Source: Bradyrhizobium sp. B097 (GTDB lineage Bacteria > Pseudomonadota > Alphaproteobacteria > Rhizobiales > Xanthobacteraceae). Taken from it: 64,000 nucleotides of DNA. Under the pieces are notes generated by a model that was given only the letters and a program-made list of their open reading frames with translations, had not been told where the DNA came from and did no database searches. The stretch lies in contig NZ_CP152412.1 in assembly GCF_038957035.1 (NCBI RefSeq), forward strand, positions 7,808,501 to 7,872,500. Direction: 5' to 3'. Shown in pieces: positions 1 through 9,131 of the stretch (position 1 is its first letter; the number at the start of each line of letters is the position of its first letter). A program made the translations under genes and the position numbers.

Positions 1-687
1 GCCGATGACCGCATCATGCGCGGCATGGTGCGGAAATGCGTGCTGGCGCCGCTGCCGCCGAACATCGCAGCGCCCGCCGGCTTTTCGGATTCGATGCTGT
101 TGCAGCGGCTCGTCGCGGCACGCAGCAACGGCCAGCTCATCGTCGGACATTTCGGCTCGATCTATCCCGGCAAACAGCCGAACGGGCTGCTCGAGATCGG
201 CGCGATCCTGAAGCAGCGGGGCCTGGAACCCTTGATCGTCTATGTCGGCTCCTTCATTCGCGGCACCGACAATATCGAGCAGAAGTTCTATGCCCGGGTC
301 GCGGAGCTGGGACTGAAGGGCGATGTGATCGTCTCCGGCTATGTCGCCTCCGATCACGAGGTGTTCGGCCTGCTCGGCGAGATCGACGTGTTCTGCTACT
401 CGCTCGACGAGGGCCTGACCGCGCGGCGCTCGAGCATCCTGGCCTGCGTGCAGTCGGGCCGGCCGCTGATCGTCACCGGCCCGGCGCTGCCGGACGAATT
501 CGACCACCATCCGCGCTTCAAGGAATTGATCGATCGCGGCGCCATCCTGCTGGTGCCGCGCGACGCGGACAGTGCGGCCTATGCCGACCGCATCGTCACG
601 GCGCTGAAGCGGCCGACCGTGCCCGTGCCGTTCGATTTCGACGGCTGGTGGACGGACGTTGCCAACGCGGTCCGCGCGCAGCTCTAG
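1..687 (+). CDS. Glycosyltransferase (GT4-like), 5' end outside window
   Basis: The reading frame is open from the first base, so this is the C-terminal part (about 228 residues) of a larger protein. The visible part looks like the nucleotide-sugar-binding half of a GT-B enzyme: a strand with HFGSIYPGKQPNG, then a late EGLTARRSSILACVQSGRPL segment that matches the E-x7-E style donor-binding region of GT4-type transferases. Its likely role is adding a sugar to a lipid-linked exopolysaccharide precursor at the cytoplasmic membrane. It converges on the ligase-like gene to its right, and the two stop codons overlap within one CTAG at 684-687. The exact family is uncertain because the N-terminal half is missing. 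Confidence 0.7.
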   Translation, partial: ADDRIMRGMVRKCVLAPLPPNIAAPAGFSDSMLLQRLVAARSNGQLIVGHFGSIYPGKQPNGLLEIGAILKQRGLEPLIVYVGSFIRGTDNIEQKFYARVAELGLKGDVIVSGYVASDHEVFGLLGEIDVFCYSLDEGLTARRSSILACVQSGRPLIVTGPALPDEFDHHPRFKELIDRGAILLVPRDADSAAYADRIVTALKRPTVPVPFDFDGWWTDVANAVRAQL

Positions 688-2003
688 ATCTCGCTCCGCA
701 TCCGGAACCGGGCCAGATAATGCAGCCCGAATACCGCGATCAGGAACGTCACCCAGATCGTATCGGCGCGATCGAGGAAGAAGCTCTCCATCGACGACAG
801 ATAGAGGCCGAACAGCCAGATCCGCAAGAACAGCATCGTCAGCGGGGCATCATTGCCGCCGCGATCCGCAGCCTGGAAGTCGCGCAACGGCTTGACGACA
901 ACGGCCGCGATCAACAGGACGAGACCCGGCAGACCGGTCCCGAGCGCGGTATCGAGATAGCCATTGTGGCTGTGCGAGGCGTAGCCCGCCCACTCCTTGC
1001 CTTCCTGCAGGTTCTGGATCGCGCTGGTGCCCCAGAACGACTCGAAGCCGTAGCCGGTCCATAGCCGCTGATGCAGCGATTCGAGGGCAAAGGCCCAGAT
1101 GTCGGCGCGGCCGGTGAAGGAGGTGTCGATCGGCATCCGGCCGGCGATCGCGGCAAGCGTATCGCTCATCACGGTGCCGACGCTGAACAGATTGAGCAGC
1201 AGCAGCGGCGTCAGCAGCAGCAGCGCGCGGCCCCACAGCGAGCGGATCACCGGCATCAACGCGGTCAGCATCAGCACGGCGACACAGAGCACGATCGCAC
1301 TCTTGCCGGCGGTGAAGAACAGGAACACCGCGGCGAGGCCGGTCACGGCGATGCCCGACAGCCAGCCGCCGGCCCGCATCAGATAGATGCCGAGGAAGAT
1401 CAGCATCGCCATCATCGCGGCCGCGACGTTCTTGTGGCCGAACGCGCCGCGCCAGTTGCCGGCAAGCGCCGGCTCCTGCGGATCGGTGGCCTGGTGGATC
1501 GACAGATGCGGCGCCAGGAAGACGCCGAGATAGCAGGTCACCAGCAGCACCAGGGCGGCGATGCCGAACCAGCGCATCAATTCGCCCTGCGATTTCGGCA
1601 GCAACAGCAGCGTCGCGGTCACCACGATGACGAACACCGACAACGCCAGGCGGCGCAGCGAGGTGGCGGGATCAGACGACAGCACGACGGTGACGCAAAT
1701 CCAGCCCGCGAACAGCAGGAAGGCCGGCGTCAGCAATGATTTCAGCGCCGGCAGATTGTCGCGCAAGGTCAGCGCCAGCATCGCAACCGTCAGCACGCCG
1801 AACAGGGCGTAAAGCACCGCATCCTTGCCGGTGACCACGTCGCCGACATAGAAGCCGCTCAGATCCGCGAATGGACGGAGCGATATCCAGACCAGCAGGA
1901 GGATACCGACAAAGAATGCGCCGCGGACGACATCCATCACCGGCCGGCGCGCAATGTCGGCGATCAGCGCCCGGCTCTCCGCGGTGACGGACAACTCACT
2001 CAC
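684..2003 (-). CDS. O-antigen ligase / ExoQ-like polysaccharide polymerase, membrane protein
   Basis: A 439-residue integral membrane protein with about ten to twelve hydrophobic segments. The C-terminal half has a large soluble loop with GRADIWAFALESL and ASHSHNGYLD, the layout of the Wzy_C / O-antigen ligase family, where this loop takes part in glycosyl transfer at the periplasmic face. I chose the GTG at 2003 because it overlaps the upstream stop in a GTGA arrangement; the frame is open further upstream, but that stretch is antisense-like, arginine-rich read-through of the GT2 gene. It is translationally coupled to the upstream GT2 glycosyltransferase. Expected role: polymerising repeat units or ligating the exopolysaccharide of this locus. 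Ligase and polymerase cannot be separated from sequence alone. Confidence 0.82.
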   Translation of the reverse strand: MSELSVTAESRALIADIARRPVMDVVRGAFFVGILLLVWISLRPFADLSGFYVGDVVTGKDAVLYALFGVLTVAMLALTLRDNLPALKSLLTPAFLLFAGWICVTVVLSSDPATSLRRLALSVFVIVVTATLLLLPKSQGELMRWFGIAALVLLVTCYLGVFLAPHLSIHQATDPQEPALAGNWRGAFGHKNVAAAMMAMLIFLGIYLMRAGGWLSGIAVTGLAAVFLFFTAGKSAIVLCVAVLMLTALMPVIRSLWGRALLLLTPLLLLNLFSVGTVMSDTLAAIAGRMPIDTSFTGRADIWAFALESLHQRLWTGYGFESFWGTSAIQNLQEGKEWAGYASHSHNGYLDTALGTGLPGLVLLIAAVVVKPLRDFQAADRGGNDAPLTMLFLRIWLFGLYLSSMESFFLDRADTIWVTFLIAVFGLHYLARFRMRSEI

Positions 2004-2995
2004 GACGCGATCTTGGACGCTGCGTAGGGCTGCGGCTCGATGCCGAGCACGGCAAGCGCGCTGCCGACCGCGACCACCATCGGATGCATCGCAATGACGG
2101 CCTGCTGCTCGCGCAGCACGATGCGCGTGAAGCGATACAGCGAGAACGGCACCAGGCCGAACATCTTGGCCTTGACGGCCGCGCGCGACCACATTGTCTG
2201 CGCCGCCTTGCGCTCGATGTGGTAGTTGATCGCGCCGATCCGCAATCCGCGCCGCACGATCCAACCGAGACTGGTCCGGGTCGAGGGAACGGTCTCGCTG
2301 ATGACGGCGTCCGTGACCCAGAAGAAGCGAAAGCCGGCGCGGCGCGCCCGCGCGAAGAAATCGTGGTCGCCGCCGCCGAGGAAGTTGAAACGCAGGTCGA
2401 AGGCGGGCTGTCCGAGCTTGTCGAACACGGCGCGCCGGATCAGGCAGTTGCCGCAGCCATAGATCACCGGAACCGGACCGCTGGCATGATAGGCCGGCGC
2501 AAACGCCGGATGGCGCTTGAGGCTGCCCTTCTGCTTGTCATCGAAATTCGGCCACACCGGCCCGCCGACGATCTCGGCGCCGGAGCTCTCGGCCGCCTGT
2601 ACCATTCGCTCCAGCCAGTCCGGCGAGGCGACCTCGTCGTCGTCGATCATCAGGAAGTTCTGCGCGCTCGGAAAGGTCTCGAGCGCGGTCTCGAACGCCG
2701 CGTTGATCGCCCGGCAATTGCCCTGCCGCGGCTCGACGATGCAGACGCCGTTGAGCTTGCCGGAATTGAGGAACTCGGCGGCGACCGGCGCGCTCTCGCA
2801 CCGCGAGGCGTCGTTCTCGACCACAACGATTGCAAAGCTGCGTTCAGTGCGCTGTGCCGCCACGGACTCCAGCGTCAGCCGCAGGTGCTTCGGCCGGCGG
2901 AAGCTCGGAATGCAGATGACGGTCTCGACGGAGCAATCCAGCGCAGGCGAGGTGGTTACCCAGGCGCGGTCAGCTACAGCAAGCTCGGTCGACAT
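2000..2995 (-). CDS. Family 2 glycosyltransferase
   Basis: A 331-residue GT-A-fold transferase. The N-terminal part reads VICIPSFRRPKHLRLTLES, the nucleotide-binding start of GT2 enzymes. It is followed by FLMIDDDEVASPDWLE, which carries the DxD metal-binding motif, and later GGGDHDFFARARRAGFRF, the ED/D-x-D acceptor region. The C-terminal third has a hydrophobic stretch that may touch the membrane. The ATG at 2995 is preferred because AGGAGG lies about 8 bases upstream; an ATG two codons earlier is too close to that site. It overlaps the polymerase-like gene by 4 bases, so the two form an operon. Likely role: adding a sugar to the lipid-linked exopolysaccharide repeat unit. Confidence 0.85.
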   Translation of the reverse strand: MSTELAVADRAWVTTSPALDCSVETVICIPSFRRPKHLRLTLESVAAQRTERSFAIVVVENDASRCESAPVAAEFLNSGKLNGVCIVEPRQGNCRAINAAFETALETFPSAQNFLMIDDDEVASPDWLERMVQAAESSGAEIVGGPVWPNFDDKQKGSLKRHPAFAPAYHASGPVPVIYGCGNCLIRRAVFDKLGQPAFDLRFNFLGGGDHDFFARARRAGFRFFWVTDAVISETVPSTRTSLGWIVRRGLRIGAINYHIERKAAQTMWSRAAVKAKMFGLVPFSLYRFTRIVLREQQAVIAMHPMVVAVGSALAVLGIEPQPYAASKIAS

Positions 2996-3400
2996 CTCCA
3001 TGCCCTCCTGGCAATCGCGATCCGCACGACGCATCATCCCGGCACGGATCGGAATGGGACATGGCCGTCCCAAAGTGACCGGCGCGGGCAGCGATACGGC
3101 CGCGGATCGAACGTTACGGCGACCTCATGGCAAAATCCGCTCCAGACGAGACCCGCGTTACCGCAACTTCGTCGCAAGGTTAATTTGAAGTCGAACGAAG
3201 CCATTTGCAGGAATAGACAGCCGCGCGAGGCGCGCGGTCTCACGATCGGCGCCACCCTGTTAGCTGATCCTTAGGGTTAAGAGCCGTCACGCGCGCGTGC
3301 CGCGTGTTGTGCGCTTTAGTTGGCATTCAATTTGCTGATCAACCCATAAATCCTCGATCGATCCGGTCGCAACAACGCAAAACACTGCCAGAGGTTCACC
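2996..3400. other. Divergent intergenic region
   Basis: This 405-base stretch separates the leftward GT2 operon from the rightward radical SAM gene and must hold both promoters. It is somewhat more AT-rich near 3170-3200 and 3310-3350 than its surroundings. I find no open frame with coding character and no strong palindrome. Confidence 0.5.
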
Positions 3401-4489
3401 TTGAAAGCGCTCGACCTCGTCTCGCTCGGCACCAAGCACTTCCGCAACGCCCTCTCGGAAGAGCTCTATTTGCGCACCGGACGCGACGTCACGCGTCCGG
3501 CGGCGATCTTCGCGGAGGTGGTCGAACGCTGCAACTACAAGTGCCGCTACTGCGACTACTGGCGCCGTCCGAACTATCGCGACGAGATGTCGATCCCCGA
3601 ATGGCAGCGCGCGCTCGCGAGCCTGAAGGAATTCATCGGCGCCTATCACGTCGAGTTTGCCGGCGGCGAGCCCTACATCAAGAAGGGCTTTCTCGATCTG
3701 TTGCGGTTCTGCCGCGACAACGACATCCACTGGGGCGTCACCACCAATGGCGGCGCCTACCTCAACAAGAAGATCGTGGCGCAAACTGTCGAGGCGCACC
3801 CGTTCAACATCAACATCTCGATCGACTCCACCGATCCCAAGATTCACAACTACTCGCGCGGCGTTGAAAACTCGCTGAGCGACATCGTGCAGGGCATCCG
3901 CAACGTCGCCGAACAGCGCCGTGCCGAAGGTCTGGATTTCCCGATCATCATCAAGCCGGTCGTGCACAGGCTGAACTTCCGCCGCCTGCCCGAAATGGTC
4001 GACTGGATCCAGCAGATCGGCGCCACCGCGCTGAGCTTCCAGCCGGTCGAGCAGGGCACGCAAGAAGTCGAAGACGAACTGTGGATCGGCGAGAACGAGC
4101 TGGACGATCTCATCAAGGTCCGCGACGAGCTGTTGCGACTGAAGCGCGAGGGCGCGCCGATCCTCAACGGCGAGGCCGTGCTGCGGGCCTGGCCGAACCA
4201 TTTCCGCCGCGAGAAGGCGCCGAAGGAAGTGATGCCCTGCCGCGTCGGCATGCGCAATTACTTCATCCGCTCCGACGGTCGCCTGGAAACGTGCTGGTTC
4301 TTCAAGCCGATCGGCAACGTGCGTACCCAGACCGCACGCGAGATCTGGTACAGCGAGGAAGCCCGGGCCCGCCGCAAGGAGACCGTCGCCTGCGACAAGC
4401 TTTGCCTGTTCACCTGCCTCGCGCAGCGCACGCTGCAGGACAAGCTGAAGATGGGCCTGACGCTGTTGACCAACACCAAGGCCGCCTGA
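3401..4489 (+). CDS. Radical SAM protein with SPASM/twitch-like C-terminus
   Basis: A 362-residue protein starting at TTG with GAGG about 7 bases upstream. Residues 44-51 (CNYKCRYC) are the CxxxCxxC motif that binds the SAM-cleaving [4Fe-4S] cluster. It is followed by FAGGEPYIKKGF, the GGEP motif that contacts the SAM amino group. The C-terminus has a CX12GX4C pattern (CRVGMRNYF...LETC) and then CDKLCLFTC, as in SPASM/twitch proteins that hold auxiliary Fe-S clusters. Known relatives modify peptides, proteins or sugars; the substrate here is unknown. Its place between glycosyltransferase, hydrolase and flippase genes suggests a sugar-tailoring or maturation role in exopolysaccharide synthesis, but that is inference. 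A terminator-like hairpin follows, so it appears to be monocistronic. Confidence 0.85.
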   Translation: MKALDLVSLGTKHFRNALSEELYLRTGRDVTRPAAIFAEVVERCNYKCRYCDYWRRPNYRDEMSIPEWQRALASLKEFIGAYHVEFAGGEPYIKKGFLDLLRFCRDNDIHWGVTTNGGAYLNKKIVAQTVEAHPFNINISIDSTDPKIHNYSRGVENSLSDIVQGIRNVAEQRRAEGLDFPIIIKPVVHRLNFRRLPEMVDWIQQIGATALSFQPVEQGTQEVEDELWIGENELDDLIKVRDELLRLKREGAPILNGEAVLRAWPNHFRREKAPKEVMPCRVGMRNYFIRSDGRLETCWFFKPIGNVRTQTAREIWYSEEARARRKETVACDKLCLFTCLAQRTLQDKLKMGLTLLTNTKAA

Positions 4490-4508
4490 CGCAGCAGGAG
4501 AGGAACAG

Positions 4509-4546
4509 CAAAGCCCGGTCGGTCCGCGAGACAGATCGGGCTTTTG
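4509..4546 (+). terminator. Rho-independent terminator after the radical SAM gene
   Basis: AAAGCCCG pairs with CGGGCTTT across a loop of about 20 bases and is followed by TTGCTTG. It lies 20 bases after the radical SAM stop and just past the convergent GH26 stop, so it may serve both transcripts. Confidence 0.7.
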
Positions 4547-4562
4547 CTTGATCGTGTTCAGC

Positions 4563-5531
4563 TCAGCCCGCGAACAGCTTGCGGAACAGGCTCGCGGATT
4601 CCCGAAACTGGCCGTTGTCGATCTGCGTCGGCCACAGGCCATCGACATCGAAATAGGCCGCGTAGGCGATCGCAGCCTGATTGGCGGCGAACCAGTCGTG
4701 CATCTGCTGCACGAAATACGCGTTGTCGCCGGACTGGCCGACGCCCCATTCCGGATAGCTCATCAGCTTGCCGTGTTTTGCTGCGAAGGTGCGCTGCCAT
4801 TCGAGACCGAAGGGCGCCTTCAGACAGGAGTTGGTCCAGCGCTCTGCGGCGCTGCCGTCCGATTTGAAGTCGTAGACGTCGAGGCCGATGAAATCGACCA
4901 TGTCGTCGCCGGGATAGGCGGCGTCGGCCGGCATGTCCTGAGCTCCCCAGCCCGGACACCAGTCGAATTTGAAACTGCCGGAATGGCGACGGAAGATTCT
5001 AACCACGCGGCGGAACGCCTTGATGTAATCGTCTTCATGGCCCTTGGCGAACCAGGCCGAGTTGGAGATGTTCATCTCCCAGCCGAGGCGGATGATCGCC
5101 TTGGGATGCGCTCCCGCAATCGCACGCGCGGCCGTCTCGAACTCGGCATCGTGCAGGCCGCCCGCGACATCGGCGAGCGGTGTGCCTGACATGGTAAGCG
5201 GCACCGACCAAACCAGATTGCGCGCCGGATTGAGCTTCTTCCAAAGCCCCGGCACCCAATCGAGCTTGTGAAAGTCGTCCCAGCTGCTCTGGCCATAGAA
5301 GTCGACGCCGAGCACTGACGACCGCGGCCGATTGAGCCATGTCTCCCAGGCCTGCAACACAGGCTCGCGGCCGGTCTCGCCCCAGTTGACGAAGGCGCCG
5401 GCAAACCGTGCCGAATTCGCACTGAGCTGCGATCGGGCAGACGGCGCGGCCCGCGCGGTCGACAGTCCGCCCACGGCAAGCGCCGCGACTGCAAGAACAC
5501 CGCGCCGCGTGATTCCGCGATCAGTTGGCAT
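4563..5531 (-). CDS. Exported GH26-like glycoside hydrolase (beta-mannanase type)
   Basis: A 322-residue protein with an N-terminal twin-arginine-type signal (ITRRGVLAVAALAVGG, ending ARA near residue 28), so it is probably exported, possibly by Tat. The body matches GH26: RLGWEMN carries the presumed acid/base Glu near residue 152, and YPEWG the presumed nucleophile near 261. Other GH26-like segments are FDWCPGWG and FIGLDVYDF. GH26 enzymes cut beta-mannans or related beta-1,3/1,4 glucans. In a polysaccharide locus the likely job is trimming or releasing the locus's own polymer. The start at 5531 has GGAG 8 bases upstream; a start 13 codons earlier is possible but would disturb the signal peptide. 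Confidence 0.83.
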   Translation of the reverse strand: MPTDRGITRRGVLAVAALAVGGLSTARAAPSARSQLSANSARFAGAFVNWGETGREPVLQAWETWLNRPRSSVLGVDFYGQSSWDDFHKLDWVPGLWKKLNPARNLVWSVPLTMSGTPLADVAGGLHDAEFETAARAIAGAHPKAIIRLGWEMNISNSAWFAKGHEDDYIKAFRRVVRIFRRHSGSFKFDWCPGWGAQDMPADAAYPGDDMVDFIGLDVYDFKSDGSAAERWTNSCLKAPFGLEWQRTFAAKHGKLMSYPEWGVGQSGDNAYFVQQMHDWFAANQAAIAYAAYFDVDGLWPTQIDNGQFRESASLFRKLFAG

Positions 5532-5948
5532 CGTGCGCTCCAGCCGGCTCGCGCGCGGCGCGCGTGCCAAAAGCGCACAGCGCCGACAGTGCGGATGTCT
5601 CGAAATGGACTGATGGTGCGGCCCGCCGTTCAGCCGTGCCGCTTACCCGCCGGAAATACCATCGAATCTGCATGTGCACTCGCCTGCGCCGACCAAATCG
5701 GCATTCCAGACGTCAGCACTGCAATATCCGGGCAACATCCCGATCCAGCGTCAAAATCGTGCAGTGAGCGATGCTTTCCGATCCGTTAGCGGCCGCGGCG
5801 GGCCGCCATTTACCATTGCTTAGCCATCGCCGCCGCCGGCAGGGCGGTCAAAACGCTCCGGCACCGATCTTGCTGAACTGAGGTTCAGGACAAGTCTGGC
5901 GGCCACGATGTTCCGCCCTGACACGGTGTCGCCGGAGAGAGTTACGAG
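5532..5948. other. Divergent intergenic region
   Basis: This 417-base stretch lies between the leftward GH26 gene and the rightward DUF6492-like gene. It contains a GC-rich palindromic patch near 5790-5812 (GCGGCCGCGGCGGGCCGC). GGAGAG just upstream of 5949 serves as ribosome binding site for the next gene. Promoters for both directions should lie here, but no clear consensus box is visible. Confidence 0.45.
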
Positions 5949-6875
5949 ATGAACCCTGTCGCGTTGCTGACCCCGACCTACGGGCGCGATCTGGAAATCT
6001 GCACGCTGCTCTGCGAGAGCGTGGATCGTCACGTCACGTCCTTCTCCCGGCATTATCTGCTGGTGCCGGATTGCGACCTGCCGCTGTTCGCGCCGCTGGC
6101 CAGCGAGCGCCGCATCATCATTCCGGCCTCCTCCTTCCTGCCCGACTGGCTGCGGCCGCTGCCGCGCATGATCCAGCGCAAGCGTCGCCAGTTCTGGTGG
6201 TCGCTGCGCGCCAAGCCGGTGAACGGCTGGCACGTGCAGCAGATCCTGAAGATCGCGGCGACGATCTCGTTGCCCTGTGAGCGGTTCTGCATCCTGGATT
6301 CCGACATCGTGTTCTTCCGCGATTTCGACCTCGCACGCTTCCAGTATCCGAACACGATCCCGCTGCTGAAGATGGTGGACGCGGTCACGGCCGACCAGCC
6401 GCGCCACTCGCGCTGGCTCGAGACCAGCCACCAGCTGATCGGGCTGCCAACGCCGCCCTTCCCGGCGCCGGATTTCATCGGACACATCATCTTCTGGGAC
6501 AAGCAGACCACGCGCGCGCTCGCCGAGCGCATCGAGGCCGTCAGCGGAATGAGCTGGATCGAGGCGCTGTGCCGGACCCGCGAGTTCTCCGAATACCTGC
6601 TGTACGGCTTCTTCGTCGAAAACAACGAGTCCGCCGCATTGCGTCACTCCGACGTGCCGAAGACGCCATGCGTCAGCTACTGGGACGATCCGACCCTGAG
6701 CAAGGACGAACTCACCTGGCTGCTGCTGCGCGCCGACAGGGACGACGTCGCGTTCTCGATCGCATCGTTCTCGGGGACGCCGGTCACGACAATTCGTGAG
6801 GTCGTGGCCGAGAGCGACACGATCCTGGCGTCGTCGGCGGCGACAAGGCTCTCGGAGCTCGCCGCATCATGCTGA
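5949..6875 (+). CDS. DUF6492-like putative glycosyltransferase
   Basis: A 308-residue soluble protein. The N-terminus (ALLTPTYGRDLEICTLLCES) resembles a GT-A fold, and FCILDSDIVFFRDFD has the DxD-type acidic cluster expected to bind a metal and nucleotide sugar. The family resemblance is to DUF6492 proteins, common in rhizobial exopolysaccharide clusters and thought to be glycosyltransferases; the reaction is unproven. It overlaps the flippase start by 7 bases (6869-6875), so the two are cotranslated, and it is the first gene of a tight run to the deacetylase. Ribosome binding site GGAGAG lies about 10 bases upstream of the ATG. Confidence 0.68.
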   Translation: MNPVALLTPTYGRDLEICTLLCESVDRHVTSFSRHYLLVPDCDLPLFAPLASERRIIIPASSFLPDWLRPLPRMIQRKRRQFWWSLRAKPVNGWHVQQILKIAATISLPCERFCILDSDIVFFRDFDLARFQYPNTIPLLKMVDAVTADQPRHSRWLETSHQLIGLPTPPFPAPDFIGHIIFWDKQTTRALAERIEAVSGMSWIEALCRTREFSEYLLYGFFVENNESAALRHSDVPKTPCVSYWDDPTLSKDELTWLLLRADRDDVAFSIASFSGTPVTTIREVVAESDTILASSAATRLSELAASC

Positions 6876-8311
6876 TCGGACAAGCCAGCATCAACCTGAC
6901 GGCCAACGTGCTCTCGGCGCTGCTTGGATTGCTCAGCGTGTTCATTTTCACGCGGCTGTTCGCACCGCATGACTATGGCGTCTTTCTGCTCGGCGTCGGC
7001 TTCGCTTCGGTCATATCGGTCTTCCTGGTCGGCTGGTTTCGCAACCTGATCCTGAGCGGCCACGCCCGCAACGACGGCACCGACGTCCGCGGGCTGGTGG
7101 CGTCGGGTTACCTGATCTGCTGCCTCACCGCCCCGATCGCCTATCTGCTGGCCCGCCTCGTCGGCCTCGACGCCGCTGCCGCGCTCGCGGCCGTGGTTCT
7201 CGCCATTGCGATCGGCCTGTTCGAGCTGACGCAGGATCTGCTGCGTGCACGGCTGAAGGCGCTCTCGGTCATGAAGGCAACGCTGGTCCGCGCGACCGCC
7301 CTGCTCGGCCTTGGCGTCGTGGTTGCGCTGGTCAGCCCGACCGGCGTCCTGCTGCTGCTCGCGGCCGCCTCGGCCTATCTCGTCGCCGTGCTCGTGCAAT
7401 CGCGTAGCGCATGGCGCGGCACCATCGTCAATTTCGACCGTGCCGACCTGCGCTCGCTCGCCCGCACCGGCCTGCCGCTGACCTTGTCGTTGACGCTGCT
7501 CGCGATCTCGAGCGTGACCGATCGCTTCATGATCGCGAACCTGATCGGCGCGGCCGACGCCGGCAAATATGTCGCGGCGCTCGACCTGGTGCGCCAGACC
7601 CTGATGATGCCGGCGATGAGCATGGCCGCGGCGTTCTTTCCGATGGCCGTGCAGATCCATGCCCGGCAAGGCGACGCCGCGGTCAGGACCCATCTCGCAG
7701 ATTGCCTCGAACTGCTTGCCGGCGTCACGCTGCCGGCCTGTCTCGGCTTCGCGCTGATCGCCCTGCATGTCACCAACATCATCCTCGGCGCCGACTTCCG
7801 CGCGGTTGCAAGCGAGATCATGCCGGTTATCGCGATCGCCGTGCTGTTCCAGGTGCTGACGCAGCAATATCTGCATGCGAGCTTCCTGCTGTCGGGACGC
7901 AACTCCTTCTACCTGATCAACACCGCCTCGATCATCGCCGCGAATGTGTTCCTGTCCTACGTGCTGGTCAGCCTCTACGGCACCATCGGCGCGGCCTGGG
8001 CGCGGCTCGGCGCCGACATCGCGGGCTTTGTCTGCGCCCTGATCCTGAGCCGCTTCGCCTTCCGGCTTCCGATCCCGCTCGGCCGGCTTGCTCTGATCGC
8101 GATCGCAGCGCTCGCGATGGCGCTCACCGTCGGCGCGCTCGACCGCGCTCTCGACCTCGCCGATCTCCCTGCCAGCATCGTGCTGATCGGGGCTGGGCTC
8201 GTCGTCTACGCCGCGCTCTGCTGGCTGTTCGACATCGCGCGCCTGCGCGGCCGGCTGAAGCGGGGCCTTGTCATGTTCCACACCAGATCCGCAAACAGCA
8301 ACGTTGGATGA
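6869..8311 (+). CDS. Wzx-type polysaccharide flippase (MATE/MOP superfamily)
   Basis: A 480-residue membrane protein with 12 to 14 predicted helices spread along its length, which is the normal size and layout for Wzx/PST exporters. It begins ASINLTANVLSALLGLLSVFIFTRLF, the typical first helix with a following 'FAPHDYGVF' stretch seen in polysaccharide flippases. It would move the undecaprenyl-linked repeat unit from the cytoplasmic to the periplasmic leaflet. It overlaps the preceding gene by 7 bases and ends 4 bases before the methyltransferase start, so all are in one operon. Confidence 0.88.
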   Translation: MLIGQASINLTANVLSALLGLLSVFIFTRLFAPHDYGVFLLGVGFASVISVFLVGWFRNLILSGHARNDGTDVRGLVASGYLICCLTAPIAYLLARLVGLDAAAALAAVVLAIAIGLFELTQDLLRARLKALSVMKATLVRATALLGLGVVVALVSPTGVLLLLAAASAYLVAVLVQSRSAWRGTIVNFDRADLRSLARTGLPLTLSLTLLAISSVTDRFMIANLIGAADAGKYVAALDLVRQTLMMPAMSMAAAFFPMAVQIHARQGDAAVRTHLADCLELLAGVTLPACLGFALIALHVTNIILGADFRAVASEIMPVIAIAVLFQVLTQQYLHASFLLSGRNSFYLINTASIIAANVFLSYVLVSLYGTIGAAWARLGADIAGFVCALILSRFAFRLPIPLGRLALIAIAALAMALTVGALDRALDLADLPASIVLIGAGLVVYAALCWLFDIARLRGRLKRGLVMFHTRSANSNVG

Positions 8312-8315
8312 GCCG

Positions 8316-9131
8316 ATGAACAGATCCCTCGCGCTTGCTACGCGTCCCGCCCCGCTCACCGAACTTTCCATGCCCGTCCCCGCTGAAATCCATCCGGAAT
8401 CGCTGCTGGCCTTGCCGCCCGGCGAAGCCAAGCAGAGCCTGCTCACGGTTCACAGCATCCTCGAGGCCCGGCTGCCGGCCGGTCCGCTCTCGATTTACGA
8501 GGCCGGCGGCGGCTCGACCAGCTATCTGCCGCTCGGCGTGCTGCGCCGTTCGCATGTGACCGTCGTCGACATCGACGCCGATCAGATCCGCAACAACAGC
8601 TATGCGCAGGAAGCCATCCTCGGCGACATCCAGACCCATCGCTTCCCGCCGCAGCGTTTCGACCTGATCATCTGCTACAACGTCATCGAGCACATCCCCG
8701 ATGTGGAGGCCGTGCTGAGCGGGTTCTGCGAGGCGCTGAAGCCGAACGGGCTGTTGCTGATCGGTGCACCGAACCCGAAGTCGCTGTCGGGCATCGTCAC
8801 GAAATACTCCCCGCACTGGTTCCACGTCTGGTTCTACCGCCATGTGCGCGGCGAGAAGCACGCCGGACTGCCGGGCGAGGCGCCGTTCCCGACCCATTTC
8901 CATCCGCTGGTGACCCTTGGCAACCTCGAAGCGTTCGCGGCCGGCCGCGGACTGCAGGTCATCTACCGGAAGAAGTACGAGAGCCCGCGCTATCCCGAGA
9001 TGCGCCGGCGCAAGCCGCTGCTGGCCGCGATGATCGACGCCGGAGCAAAGACGATCAACGCGTTGCTGCCGGGCAAGACCGACGTCCGGCACGGCGACTA
9101 CCATGTGATCTTGCGGAAGCTTGGCTCATGA
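8316..9131 (+). CDS. SAM-dependent class I methyltransferase
   Basis: A 271-residue protein of the Methyltransf_11/23 type. IYEAGGGSTSYLPLG is the glycine-rich SAM-binding motif I, VTVVDIDADQI is the acidic end of strand 2, and FDLIICYNVIEHIPD is the motif IV strand. The ATG at 8316 lies 4 bases after the flippase stop; an upstream frame-open start would overlap the flippase gene by more than 40 bases and is less likely. The gene ends in an ATGA overlap with the deacetylase. In this operon it probably methylates a sugar of the repeat unit or its lipid-linked precursor, although methylation of the polymer end to control chain length is another possibility. Confidence 0.83.
   Translation: MNRSLALATRPAPLTELSMPVPAEIHPESLLALPPGEAKQSLLTVHSILEARLPAGPLSIYEAGGGSTSYLPLGVLRRSHVTVVDIDADQIRNNSYAQEAILGDIQTHRFPPQRFDLIICYNVIEHIPDVEAVLSGFCEALKPNGLLLIGAPNPKSLSGIVTKYSPHWFHVWFYRHVRGEKHAGLPGEAPFPTHFHPLVTLGNLEAFAAGRGLQVIYRKKYESPRYPEMRRRKPLLAAMIDAGAKTINALLPGKTDVRHGDYHVILRKLGS

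Noticed and set aside
6677..8446. A 589-codon minus-strand frame opposite the flippase gene
   Set aside because: It is the antisense shadow of the membrane protein, with Gln/Asp/Arg/His-rich composition and no family match.
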